Below, one piece after another: positions 1-7,904 of a stretch of DNA of 64,000 nucleotides. The notes under the pieces are model-generated. The model worked only from the letters and a program-made list of their open reading frames with translations. It searched no databases and was not told where the DNA came from. The stretch comes from Flavobacterium sp. ov086 (GTDB lineage Bacteria > Bacteroidota > Bacteroidia > Flavobacteriales > Flavobacteriaceae): contig NZ_FZNL01000001.1 of assembly GCF_900187965.1 (NCBI RefSeq), forward strand, positions 372,001 through 436,000, written 5' to 3'. Numbering within the stretch: the first letter of the stretch is position 1; the number at the start of each line of letters is the position of its first letter. The position numbers and the translations under genes are program-made.

Positions 1-790
1 GTTGATGTTGAAATTGATTCTTAAAGAATGAATATTTGAATATGATATTAACTAATGGAATTGCAAAAATTAAGGGGACAAAACAAAATAATTCCCATTT
101 CTGAAAAATAAGAAGACTAACAATTAATGGAGTAGTTACCATTAACGAATTCACAATTACTGTCTTGAATTGATTAGTAAGGTAATATTTCTCATAATAA
201 GAACTAATCTTTATACTCTCTAAAGATTCTCTTTGAAAAGAGGGTAATGCACCAAATAATGAAGCTATAAAAAATGAAGCTATAATAAGGTTTTCATTAT
301 TGTATAAATCTCCTAAAATTACAAGAAAGACAGTTATTGGAAGAAATAAAATTAACTTGTTCCTCCTCCAGCAAATGTGCCAAAATGGATCAAATAATTT
401 AAAAGGATATTTAATTATCTTATTATGAAATTCGGGAACAACAACAATATACGCAGTAATTAAAGCAAGATATATTAAAGCCAATAGATATTCTTTGTTT
501 ATAGCAAGCAAAAGCAAATAGAGTAAACTATAAATAAAATATTCTCCAAATAATATTAATTTCCATTTCTTATTTAGTTTCAACAACTCAATATCTTTTC
601 GATTAAGATGGTAGAAAAAAATATCTAAAGAAAATAAAAGGGAATAATTTCGTAAAACTTGGAACTTTTCATTTAAGCAGAAAAGATATAATAGGCAACC
701 ACAAAGAAAAAGCATGACAGCCAATTTATCCTTAGCAGGCAAAAATTTTCTAAGACGAATTAGTAGTAAAGTTTGGATTACTTGTATCAT
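1..790 (-). CDS. Multi-pass membrane protein of bacteriocin-type locus (partial)
   Basis: The frame is open from an ATG at 788-790 to the window edge, giving about 263 residues with no stop, so the C-terminus lies outside. The protein is very hydrophobic, with roughly six membrane segments separated by short basic loops (for example around FWHICWRRNK near residue 147). I recognise no catalytic motif. It lies downstream of a double-glycine leader peptide on the same strand. Such peptides usually travel with export or immunity membrane proteins, so an ABC permease-like, immunity or export role is an inference. A terminator-like hairpin separates it from the peptide gene. The existence of the gene is well supported; its function is not. 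Confidence 0.6.
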   Translation of the reverse strand, partial: MIQVIQTLLLIRLRKFLPAKDKLAVMLFLCGCLLYLFCLNEKFQVLRNYSLLFSLDIFFYHLNRKDIELLKLNKKWKLILFGEYFIYSLLYLLLLAINKEYLLALIYLALITAYIVVVPEFHNKIIKYPFKLFDPFWHICWRRNKLILFLPITVFLVILGDLYNNENLIIASFFIASLFGALPSFQRESLESIKISSYYEKYYLTNQFKTVIVNSLMVTTPLIVSLLIFQKWELFCFVPLIFAIPLVNIIFKYSFFKNQFQHQ

Positions 791-808
791 ATTTTATTAA
801 TAAAAAAT

Positions 809-843
809 AAGGAACGAATCACTAAATAGTAGATTCGCTCCTT
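809..843 (-). terminator. Hairpin terminator after leader-peptide gene
   Basis: A 12-bp stem with one mismatch (AAGGAACGAATC against GATTCGCTCCTT) has an 11-nt loop. On the minus strand it is followed by a U-rich run. It sits between the peptide stop and the membrane-protein start, so it would end or attenuate the short peptide transcript. Confidence 0.6.
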
Positions 844-857
844 AAAATTTTCAACAA

Positions 858-995
858 TTAATAAGCTTGATGTGTTCCCCACAATAAGAAAACTGCAATT
901 ACTAATGGGATAATCCCACCCTCAATTTCCTGCGCTTCTTGAGCATTAAGCTCTACTAAATTCAAATCTTCTAAATTCACTACTGCTAATTCCAT
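858..995 (-). CDS. Double-glycine leader peptide, bacteriocin-like precursor (45 aa)
   Basis: A 45-codon ORF runs from ATG (993-995) to TAA (858-860). The N-terminal half is an acidic leader with the spacing typical of peptidase-C39-processed precursors (LVELNAQEAQEIEGG), ending in Gly-Gly at about residues 26-27. The rest is a short hydrophobic core (IIPLVIAVFLLWGTHQAY). Flavobacterial peptides of this type are often named class IIb bacteriocin (lactobin A/cerein 7B family) from the leader alone. Antimicrobial activity is inference; a signalling or modified peptide is also possible. An HTH gene lies upstream and a membrane protein downstream, both on the same strand. Confidence 0.72.
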   Translation of the reverse strand: MELAVVNLEDLNLVELNAQEAQEIEGGIIPLVIAVFLLWGTHQAY

Positions 996-1059
996 AGTTT
1001 CAATTTTAAAATGTTAATTAATAATCTTAACAAAAATCATTTTCTCGAGAACTATTTTG

Positions 1060-1380
1060 TTATAGCAAACTTATCAGAGTTCTGTCTAATAAAATTGGAC
1101 GGAAGTTAGAACCTCCAAAAATTTCTCTTGATTCATCATCTACAATAATTTTCAAAGAATAATTTAATATTAATTCAAAAGAAGATGCATAATAAAAACT
1201 CTCTCGCTTTTTGCAATATTTTAAAGGCGCATCCAGATCTTTCATTATATCTAATTCGTTATACAACTGGCTTCGACTTAAGAGCAGCTTTTTTGCAAAA
1301 ACACTTGGTGTACCTGTTTTTTCAGAACTTATCAACTTATGTATTCTTTTAATTCTTTCGATTTGTTTAATAAAATTCAT
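1060..1380 (-). CDS. HTH-domain regulator next to leader peptide
   Basis: This 106-residue protein has an N-terminal helix-turn-helix of the DeoR/YafY kind (about residues 8-50: HKLISSEKTGTPSVFAKKL, then LSRSQLYNELDIMKDL). Its short C-terminal tail mentions a conserved FGGSNFRP stretch. It lacks the WYL domain of full-length relatives. It lies 64 bp upstream of the leader-peptide gene on the same strand, so it probably controls that peptide. The ATG at 1380 gives a complete HTH. Confidence 0.7.
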   Translation of the reverse strand: MNFIKQIERIKRIHKLISSEKTGTPSVFAKKLLLSRSQLYNELDIMKDLDAPLKYCKKRESFYYASSFELILNYSLKIIVDDESREIFGGSNFRPILLDRTLISLL

Positions 1381-1726
1381 GGCTTATAAAGTAAAGATTA
1401 ATAAAATACTTGTATTTGTAAAAAATTAAAACGATTCTAGTTAAGATTCTAAGAATAGTTATGTTTTTAATTATATATGAAATTAAACGGGATGCGAGTG
1501 AAAAACATCCTTGATAAGTTTTGAATGTATTAGAATAAGACATTTTTGTAACATTGAGAACAAATTGATTACTAACTATAGAGCAACAAATACGAAGTTT
1601 GTTTTAATTGATAAAAAGTAAGAACGATTATTAACAAACATTTAAAACCTTATATAATATATTGCGCTATCAAATTAAAAATAGAAACGTTACTTTTGTG
1701 CGTTAAATACGAACTAAAAATACAAA
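1381..1726. other. Intergenic region with rseP promoter box
   Basis: No coding potential is visible here. It is an AT-rich divergent spacer between the HTH gene and rseP. A TACTTTTG (TAnnTTTG) -7 box lies at 1691-1698, about 30 bp before the rseP ATG. No convincing -33 TTTG at the ideal distance was found. Confidence 0.5.
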
Positions 1727-3067
1727 ATGGATATAGTTATCAAACTCTCTCAATTTCTATTGAGTTTATCTTTACTTATTATTCTTCACGAATTAGGGCA
1801 TTTTATCCCTGCAAAATTATTTAAAACCAGAGTCGAAAAATTTTACTTATTTTTTGATGTTAAATATTCTCTATTAAAAAAGAAAATTGGCGAAACTGAA
1901 TATGGAATCGGATGGTTACCACTTGGAGGTTATGTAAAAATCTCTGGAATGATCGACGAAAGCATGGACAAAGAGCAAATGGCTTTGCCTCCGCAACCTT
2001 GGGAATTTCGTTCTAAACCGGCTTGGCAACGTTTGATCATTATGTTAGGCGGAGTTACTGTGAACTTTATTCTGGCTTTCATTATATATATAGGAATGGC
2101 ATTTGCTTATGGCGATACCTATATTGCAAATGCAGATTTGAAAGATGGTGTTTTTATCGAAAATCCTGCTATGATCAAAGCGGGTTTCAAAACTGGAGAC
2201 AAACTTATTTCTATAGACGGGAAAAAAGTTGAAAATTACGACAGTAGTTTAAACATGAATATTATCATGGCTAAACAAGTCTTAATTGAAAGAAACGGAC
2301 AACAAGAAACAATCAGCATTCCTAATGATTTTGTTGACCAGTTATCTAAACAAGAGAAAGGTTTGTTGGTTAGTATTCGTGTTCCTTTTGCAATTGGAAA
2401 AGTTGATGATGCATCTCCAAATCAAAATTTGAAGGCTAAAGATTTGATTCTTTCTCTTAACGGAGAAAAAGTAAAATATTTTGACGAAGCAAAAGCTATT
2501 CTAAGCAATAATAAAGGAAAAACAATTCCTGCTGTTGTTTTACGTGATTTAAAAGAAACACCTATTACAGTTAAAGTTTCTGCCAAAGGTACTTTAGGTG
2601 TAGTCGCTGGTGGATTAGATATGAAATCATTGGAGAAATTAGGTTACTATAAAATTAGCACTAAAAACTACAGCTTCTTTGAATCAATTCCGGTTGGACT
2701 GGAAAAAGGTAAGGATCAATTAGTAAGTTATGGAAAACAGCTTAAAATGATTTTTAATCCTGAAACTAAAGCTTACAAACAAGTAGGTGGTTTTGCGGCT
2801 ATTTTTAACATTTTTCCTAATTCATGGAGCTGGGAAACGTTCTGGTCAATCACTGCTTTATTGTCAATTATGCTTGGAGTTATGAATTTATTGCCAATTC
2901 CTGCTCTTGATGGTGGACATGTTATGTTTTTATTATACGAAATCATTAGTGGCAGAAAACCTAGCGACAAATTCCTTGAAAACGCCCAAATGGTTGGTTT
3001 CGTTCTACTTATAGCGCTGCTTTTGTTTGCTAACGGAAACGATATTTATAAGGCAATTGTCAAGTAG
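1727..3067 (+). CDS. rseP: RseP-type site-2 zinc protease
   Basis: This inner-membrane intramembrane metalloprotease cleaves transmembrane anti-sigma factors and signal-peptide remnants. Its 446 residues match the usual RseP length. The first membrane helix carries the zinc motif HELGH (about residues 21-25). One to two PDZ-like regions follow in the periplasmic part (about 120-290). The C-terminal membrane part has the third zinc-ligand motif (NLLPIPALDGGH, about residues 390-400). It is monocistronic and followed by two tRNA genes. In flavobacteria it is usually found near envelope or isoprenoid genes; here the left neighbour is an unrelated peptide locus. Confidence 0.95.
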   Translation: MDIVIKLSQFLLSLSLLIILHELGHFIPAKLFKTRVEKFYLFFDVKYSLLKKKIGETEYGIGWLPLGGYVKISGMIDESMDKEQMALPPQPWEFRSKPAWQRLIIMLGGVTVNFILAFIIYIGMAFAYGDTYIANADLKDGVFIENPAMIKAGFKTGDKLISIDGKKVENYDSSLNMNIIMAKQVLIERNGQQETISIPNDFVDQLSKQEKGLLVSIRVPFAIGKVDDASPNQNLKAKDLILSLNGEKVKYFDEAKAILSNNKGKTIPAVVLRDLKETPITVKVSAKGTLGVVAGGLDMKSLEKLGYYKISTKNYSFFESIPVGLEKGKDQLVSYGKQLKMIFNPETKAYKQVGGFAAIFNIFPNSWSWETFWSITALLSIMLGVMNLLPIPALDGGHVMFLLYEIISGRKPSDKFLENAQMVGFVLLIALLLFANGNDIYKAIVK

Positions 3068-3098
3068 TAAAATATTTTAAAAAAAGTGCAAAAATGTT

Positions 3099-3128
3099 TT
3101 TGAGAAACTAAAAAATCCTCTATATTTG
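3099..3128 (+). promoter_or_regulatory. Bacteroidota promoter of tRNA-Asn pair
   Basis: A -33 TTTG (3099-3102) and a -7 TATATTTG (3121-3128) are 18 bp apart. They match the Bacteroidota TTTG/TAnnTTTG consensus and start about 25 bp before the first tRNA-Asn. Confidence 0.7.
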
Positions 3129-3152
3129 CACTCGCTAAAAACAACAACAACT

Positions 3153-3226
3153 TCCTCCTTAGCTCAGTTGGTTAGAGCATCTGACTGTTAATCAGAGGGT
3201 CCTTGGTTCGAGCCCAAGAGGGGGAG
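3153..3226 (+). tRNA. tRNA-Asn (GTT), copy 1
   Basis: The cloverleaf is complete: acceptor TCCTCCT/AGGGGGA, D arm, anticodon loop TGTTAAT with anticodon GTT, T arm CTTGG TTCGAGC CCAAG and discriminator G. CCA is not encoded. It is 74 nt long. The body is identical to the copy at 3265. Confidence 0.95.
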
Positions 3227-3264
3227 CAACTTTTTTTAGCAAACATATTTACCTTTAAGGTGAT

Positions 3265-3338
3265 TCCTTCTTAGCTCAGTTGGTTAGAGCATCTGACTGT
3301 TAATCAGAGGGTCCTTGGTTCGAGCCCAAGAGAGGGAG
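3265..3338 (+). tRNA. tRNA-Asn (GTT), copy 2
   Basis: The D, anticodon and T arms are identical to copy 1. The acceptor is TCCTTCT/AGAGGGA, so a C-G pair of copy 1 is replaced by a compensatory T-A pair. It lies 38 bp downstream of copy 1, probably in the same transcript, and is followed by a terminator. Confidence 0.95.
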
Positions 3339-3347
3339 CTTATTAAA

Positions 3348-3379
3348 TACCACTTACATATGTAAGTGGTATTTTTTTT
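3348..3379 (+). terminator. Rho-independent terminator of tRNA-Asn operon
   Basis: The near-perfect inverted repeat ATACCACTTACAT/ATGTAAGTGGTAT is followed directly by eight T residues. It lies 10 bp after the second tRNA. Confidence 0.85.
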
Positions 3380-3502
3380 GCCTTTATTTTTCTAACATGA
3401 ATTACACTTACACTGTATATTGTGTGAACTAAACCTCTTTTACATCTGAAAAAAGAAGGGATTCTAAATCAGGATAATTTTGAAGTTTATAAAATTTAAG
3501 AT

Positions 3503-3961
3503 ATGGAACTAAACGACAGGTTAGACAAGTTTGAAAAATTAGTAAGCAATGAGCATTCTAATTTTCTTTCAAAGTTGGAATATTACAGAGCCAACAAAAA
3601 ATGGATAAACCAATCATCAAAAGTTGCAATTAATGTACTGGAAGCATTAAAACAAAAAGGATTATCTCAAAAAGATTTAGCAAAAAAAATGAATGTTTCA
3701 GCACAACAAGTAAATAAGATACTTAAAGGACAACAAAATCTAACTCTTGAAACAATAAGTAAACTTGAAAGCGCATTAGAAATTTCGTTAATAGAAATTA
3801 TTGATCTTAAAGCAGATCAAAAGATCGTAAATATATCGAATACTAAAGAAAGAATAAAGCTTAGCTTAAAGCAAATGGAAAAAGCGATGCCTGGTGTCAG
3901 GCAACAAGTCGCTGTTTATGAAAAAAACAAAACTCTAAACACACAAAAAAATCATCATTAG
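3503..3961 (+). CDS. XRE-family HTH protein, HigA-like
   Basis: This 152-residue protein has a Cro/C1 helix-turn-helix at about residues 45-100 (LKQKGLSQKDLAKKMNVSAQ, then KILKGQQNLTLETISKLESAL). The first 40 residues are charged and helical. The C-terminal tail is basic and may be disordered. The architecture resembles HigA/MqsA-type antitoxins, but no toxin-like partner is visible on either side. It could be an orphan antitoxin or a stand-alone regulator. A bidirectional terminator follows it. Confidence 0.75.
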   Translation: MELNDRLDKFEKLVSNEHSNFLSKLEYYRANKKWINQSSKVAINVLEALKQKGLSQKDLAKKMNVSAQQVNKILKGQQNLTLETISKLESALEISLIEIIDLKADQKIVNISNTKERIKLSLKQMEKAMPGVRQQVAVYEKNKTLNTQKNHH

Positions 3962-4022
3962 CTCATGACAATAATAGTACATGGCAGAGCTTACGAGCGT
4001 TTGGTCCTAAAAAATAAGAACA

Positions 4023-4058
4023 AAAAAAAGACTATCATTTTCATGATAGTCTTTTTTG
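4023..4058. terminator. Bidirectional terminator between convergent genes
   Basis: The stem AAGACTATCAT/ATGATAGTCTT has an A-run on its left and a T-run on its right. It serves both the HTH gene (plus) and the TPR-like gene (minus). Confidence 0.8.
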
Positions 4059-4084
4059 GTTAATAGAATATGGTTTTAAAAATC

Positions 4085-4777
4085 TCATTTCTTAGCTACT
4101 TGATTTGCCAGATTTTTGTTTTCGAACAAAAGCATCATCTCATTTGCTTTATCAATTTCATTAATTCCTTTTAAGGATAGTGCATATCGATAATAATATA
4201 CTGACTCTAAATCTGTGGCTTCTTCTATTAATTGTGCGTAATATTTAGCTGCGGTAGCCATGTCGTTATCAAAATAAAAACGGTCTGCTACTTTTTTGAG
4301 CATTTCCAATGATTTATAACCTTTGTCTATTACCTTCTCATAAGTATTCAACACATTAATACTAATCGTTTTTGCTTTTTGTGACGGAGCAATTACATCA
4401 ACTTTAACTGGCTTGATAACTGTCGTAACAGTATCAAGTATAACTTTTGACTGCAATCCTACTTCGACTCTTTTTACTTTTGGTTTTCCGTATATTGGGG
4501 TAATCTTTCTGGTATTATTTGGTCCCAGATTATGGGTATCGACCATTTCTAATTTTGGCACTTCATATCTAACCATTCTTTGTCCAAAAGCCATATTTAC
4601 TGTTTCTTCAACAAGATATGATTGTATTACAAGATCATTACCCTCTGGGGTATTTCCGGGTTGCAAATGTGCATTTCCTGTTGCTGCAATGACAGGAGCG
4701 CGATTGGTACGCTGAGCAAAACAGTTAAAAGAAAACACACATACAATTTCGATAAAAAGTAGTGTAAAAGTTTTCAT
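4085..4777 (-). CDS. Secreted TPR-like protein resembling OmpA-protein N-terminus
   Basis: These 230 residues begin with a signal peptide (cleavage near CFAQ, about residue 21). A low-complexity, proline-containing linker follows. A C-terminal TPR-like unit spans about residues 145-225 (YEKVIDKGYKSLEMLKKVADR, then FDNDMATAAKYYAQLIEEA). This last part is very like the N-terminal TPR region of flavobacterial TPR-PD40-OmpA outer-membrane proteins, but the beta-propeller and OmpA domains are missing. It may be a short paralogue that acts as a periplasmic scaffold. It is transcribed alone. Confidence 0.6.
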   Translation of the reverse strand: MKTFTLLFIEIVCVFSFNCFAQRTNRAPVIAATGNAHLQPGNTPEGNDLVIQSYLVEETVNMAFGQRMVRYEVPKLEMVDTHNLGPNNTRKITPIYGKPKVKRVEVGLQSKVILDTVTTVIKPVKVDVIAPSQKAKTISINVLNTYEKVIDKGYKSLEMLKKVADRFYFDNDMATAAKYYAQLIEEATDLESVYYYRYALSLKGINEIDKANEMMLLFENKNLANQVAKK

Positions 4778-4925
4778 AATGACTTAATTAAGTTGTTTGC
4801 AACACTAAAGGTACTTCATGTTCTGTTCTTTACTTTATAATGCCTGTGAACGGCTTTAAAAGTCGTTTAAGTGCTCGTTTTCTTTAAGTTAAAACCATTA
4901 TCAAACCTTCCTTTAATAGATTGAA

Positions 4926-5213
4926 TTGTTATCTGTACGAAAACTTTTATTTTTGTTTTGCGTACTGCAAACATCAAAAAATGTATCGTACAGAAGCAAC
5001 TCTGTATTTTACTATAACCCAAATTTCTCTGAAGAAGCGGTTTTAAACAATATTCAAAATAACTATGAAGGATCTGTTATTAATGCTGGACCAACGGTAA
5101 ATCATCAATGCTCATTTAATCCTCTTGATAAAGTTGTAGAGCTTTATGAACGTTTGGTTTTGGCTGAAAAAGAGAAAGTAGAATATTTGGAGAAGTTGTT
5201 GAAAGGGAAGTAA
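4926..5213 (+). pseudogene. C-terminal remnant of an XRE-type regulator
   Basis: The open frame of 95 codons starts only at a TTG and contains no in-frame ATG. Its C-terminus (FNPLDKVVELYERLV, then AEKEKVEYLEKLLKGK) is the coiled tail commonly seen at the end of Bacteroidota XRE regulators, but no HTH precedes it. The N-terminal third overlaps inverted repeats (GTACGAAAAC with GTTTTGCGTAC, about 4935-4970), which suggests non-coding sequence. It is most likely a decayed gene that lost its DNA-binding domain. Confidence 0.45.
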
Positions 5214-5335
5214 CCTGATCTTAAAGGGGTCGAGAGCCTCTTTTCCTACTTCTATCACCTTCCTGACTTCAGGATTTCAAATCCACGCTAATCGTTGTAC
5301 ATGTCTAGCCTGAAGTTCTTTAGTTTTTAAATTAA

Positions 5336-5373
5336 AAAACGCAACTCCATTAATTTAAATGTAGTTGCGTTTT
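5336..5373. terminator. Bidirectional terminator downstream of DyP gene
   Basis: The stem AAAACGCAACT/AGTTGCGTTTT encloses an AT-rich loop, with A and T runs on both flanks. It lies 46 bp beyond the DyP stop. Confidence 0.75.
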
Positions 5374-5418
5374 ACGAGAATTATCAAAATTTCCTTTTCT
5401 TCTTAAAAAAAAACAATT

Positions 5419-6960
5419 TTAATTTATAGTAAGAGGAGGCGGTATTTTTCCTTCTGAGAGATATTTCAAACCGGCAATTCCCGGCAAGAACAAATACAAA
5501 CTACCATCGGTACGTATAAAACGTGTAAGTTTTGGTTCATTCGGGTTATTTGGCATTTCCTTATAGGTGTTACCAACATTATATGCAAAAATTGAATCAC
5601 CCGGATTAGTATCTTCGACCTGTGGACCAAAAAAAGGATCAACACCACTTTGATTTGGCGATGCATCAGGATTTCGGAAACCACCGAGTTCAAACCAAGC
5701 TTTGGTAACAAACCGAAATTGAAAACCAAGAACTGCTCCAATAAACAATCCAACTAAACCCCTTTGTACTTCCCCTTTTTCAGATGGATCATAAACAGGT
5801 CCATAAGGCGACGCACGTCTTACAATTCTATGTGTTTGCGCATCATTATTGTTATCTGTGACGTTTATGTCATCACGTGGATTTGCTCTTCGGATATGTG
5901 CTGCATAAGGACATTTTAAACCCGATTCATCACCATCTTGATTGCCATGTTGATTTGGGCTTGGAGCTAAATAATTAAAGTTAGTAAAATTGAAATTTTC
6001 AGGACCTGGCTCTCCTAAACTTTTATCTTCTTTATCGGGAGATACAACAAGCGGTGTTCCATCACGCCAACGTCCGCAAATTTTTGCGGCGATAAGTTCA
6101 GGAGCATCCTCGCCTGAATGGATAAATTCATTAAATTTAGCCTCATCCTGATACAAGAGCCTGAATGCAGCAAATGTTCCATTTGTTAATAATGTATGCG
6201 CATAGTAATCGGATGCTTCCTGACTTATTACAAAGCGATCTACAGGCACCATTGGCCTGTCATCAATACTACTTACACCCATTAACATTTTCATCTTAGG
6301 TTCATTCCATAAAATACCGTCAATACGTGGCTGAGACAAACTATCTCTATAACCAAAATGCACGTAATCGGAATTACCATCTACCGTTATGGGATCAGAG
6401 TCCTGATAATATACAGGAACTACCGATGGTCCTGATGGCGTATTAGAAATCATAGCTAACAATGTCGAATAATATTTCTCTCTGTTTTGGGGAGTTAAAG
6501 TAAAAAGGGTTATCTGGATATGGAGATCACTCCCATCTTCATACGGATCATTCTTTGGTATCCATCCTCCGTTTTTCCACCAGTTAGCCGGTGCACTTTC
6601 GCCAGTATCTCCAATTGCAGTAGCATCATTAACAGCACCATTTTTAAAAAAGCCAAACACTTCTGCACTCGAAGAAGAGGTTATCACATCACAATTCTCT
6701 TTACCAATAAGATTTTCCAAACCCGAATAAGTAAACCCGATGTTAAGACAATAATCAGGTTTTACCATATCCTTCCATGGCTCTGCATTGGTAACACATA
6801 ATCCCCCTAAACCAGTTCCTGAAGCAAGATCTGCACAGAATTTTTGTGCGCCGGCTGTATCTTTTATACTTAAAATAATGTACCTGATATTTGGGAAATT
6901 ATACCCCCGTAATATCAACCCTTGTACGTCATTCATCTTAACCTGTTTGGTGTTGCTCAT
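5419..6960 (-). CDS. DyP-type heme peroxidase
   Basis: This dye-decolorizing-type peroxidase of 513 residues oxidises substrates with H2O2 through heme b. The proximal-heme region is clear: CPYAAHIRRANPRDD near residue 350 carries the ligand His, followed by RIVRRASPYGP and an RGLVGLFIGA segment. The distal motif, normally GxxDG, reads GYRDSLSQPRIDG (about residues 198-210). The catalytic Asp is kept but the second Gly is Ser. No signal peptide or Tat motif is visible. It follows the 226-residue companion gene by 41 bp on the same strand, so they are probably co-transcribed. The large size fits the long-form DyP classes. Confidence 0.88.
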   Translation of the reverse strand: MSNTKQVKMNDVQGLILRGYNFPNIRYIILSIKDTAGAQKFCADLASGTGLGGLCVTNAEPWKDMVKPDYCLNIGFTYSGLENLIGKENCDVITSSSSAEVFGFFKNGAVNDATAIGDTGESAPANWWKNGGWIPKNDPYEDGSDLHIQITLFTLTPQNREKYYSTLLAMISNTPSGPSVVPVYYQDSDPITVDGNSDYVHFGYRDSLSQPRIDGILWNEPKMKMLMGVSSIDDRPMVPVDRFVISQEASDYYAHTLLTNGTFAAFRLLYQDEAKFNEFIHSGEDAPELIAAKICGRWRDGTPLVVSPDKEDKSLGEPGPENFNFTNFNYLAPSPNQHGNQDGDESGLKCPYAAHIRRANPRDDINVTDNNNDAQTHRIVRRASPYGPVYDPSEKGEVQRGLVGLFIGAVLGFQFRFVTKAWFELGGFRNPDASPNQSGVDPFFGPQVEDTNPGDSIFAYNVGNTYKEMPNNPNEPKLTRFIRTDGSLYLFLPGIAGLKYLSEGKIPPPLTIN

Positions 6961-7001
6961 AACGATCTTAAATTAGTTTAAATTATTAAGCAAATTGCAA
7001 A

Positions 7002-7682
7002 CTATTTACAATCCGGTTTTTGAGACTTTGGAAAATTATAAGTTACCTCATCCGGAACCGGAGGCCATATTGTGGCTGCATTTGGATAATTATCAATAAT
7101 CTTAGCTACCGTTAAACCAGGGAAATTTGTACCAAAGACATATTTGTTTTTTTTATCTTTATTATCACCGGCAGATAATATTGGATCTCCAAAATTATAG
7201 CGCATTAATAAACAATAAAATGCCGATGCATTTTTCTCTATTCCTTTTATCAATATATGTTTTGCAGATGTTAACCCGTTAGGATCTACACCCGGAATGC
7301 CTGTTTCATCCATTATACCCAACAATAAAGTCAAACCATCTACGACTTCTTTAATTTTGAAAAATGCACTGATATAAGTATCGAATTGTCCATCATAGAT
7401 AGACATAACTACCAATACATCTTTTCCTGGAAAGGACTGAAATCCCGGAACAGGTATTCCTGGTGTAGGCTTACCGTCTTCTTGTCCATAAATTGTAAAA
7501 TAATGTACGCCAGTCGTTTTACGAAGGTCTCCAACTGGAGGGGGTACAGAATTAGCAGCTTTCTTAACTTGTTCGGCGGCAATCATTGCTTTACCCAACA
7601 TACCTTTTGTTACAGGAATAAATAAAAATAATAGGTGTTGCTGTTCCGTTATTGGTACAGTAATAACTTTTGGTGTTGACAT
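7002..7682 (-). CDS. DyP-associated protein of unknown function
   Basis: This 226-residue protein has no signal peptide. A central segment (VHYFTIYGQEDG, then LVVMSIYDGQFDTYISAFF, about residues 60-110) resembles the ferredoxin-like alpha/beta unit seen in proteins encoded beside peroxidases, with the signature YDG-x-x-x-x-Y. No heme ligand motif is seen. It lies 41 bp upstream of the DyP gene in an apparent two-gene operon and may be a partner or substrate-side subunit. That role is inference from position and the weak fold resemblance. Confidence 0.65.
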   Translation of the reverse strand: MSTPKVITVPITEQQHLLFLFIPVTKGMLGKAMIAAEQVKKAANSVPPPVGDLRKTTGVHYFTIYGQEDGKPTPGIPVPGFQSFPGKDVLVVMSIYDGQFDTYISAFFKIKEVVDGLTLLLGIMDETGIPGVDPNGLTSAKHILIKGIEKNASAFYCLLMRYNFGDPILSAGDNKDKKNKYVFGTNFPGLTVAKIIDNYPNAATIWPPVPDEVTYNFPKSQKPDCK

Positions 7683-7845
7683 GGATTTAATGTTTTTTGA
7701 TTATCCTACTCTATTCAGGCTTTTCGGAAGACGCCTTCATTCGTTTAAGCAATACGAATTTATACATACTAAAAACAACCACCCCAAGTACTTATACCTG
7801 ATTTAACAAAACAAAACTCACTTAACAATCGAAATTTTATCCAAA

Positions 7846-7877
7846 AAAAAGCGCCGCAATTACTTGCAGCGCTTTTT
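7846..7877. terminator. Strong bidirectional terminator
   Basis: The stem AAAAGCGCCGCAA/TTGCAGCGCTTTTT has one internal mismatch and a 4-nt loop. It lies between the peptidase stop and the upstream region of the DyP operon. Confidence 0.85.
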
Positions 7878-7904
7878 CTATTTCTTTAAAAATCTGGAAT
7901 AAAA

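Noticed and set aside
1211..1429. Plus-strand ORF over the HTH gene
   Set aside because: Antisense to a gene with a clear HTH; hydrophobic, low-complexity translation; no family match.
5466..5753. Alternative-frame ORF inside the DyP gene
   Set aside because: Frame shadow of an intact gene with heme-binding motifs.
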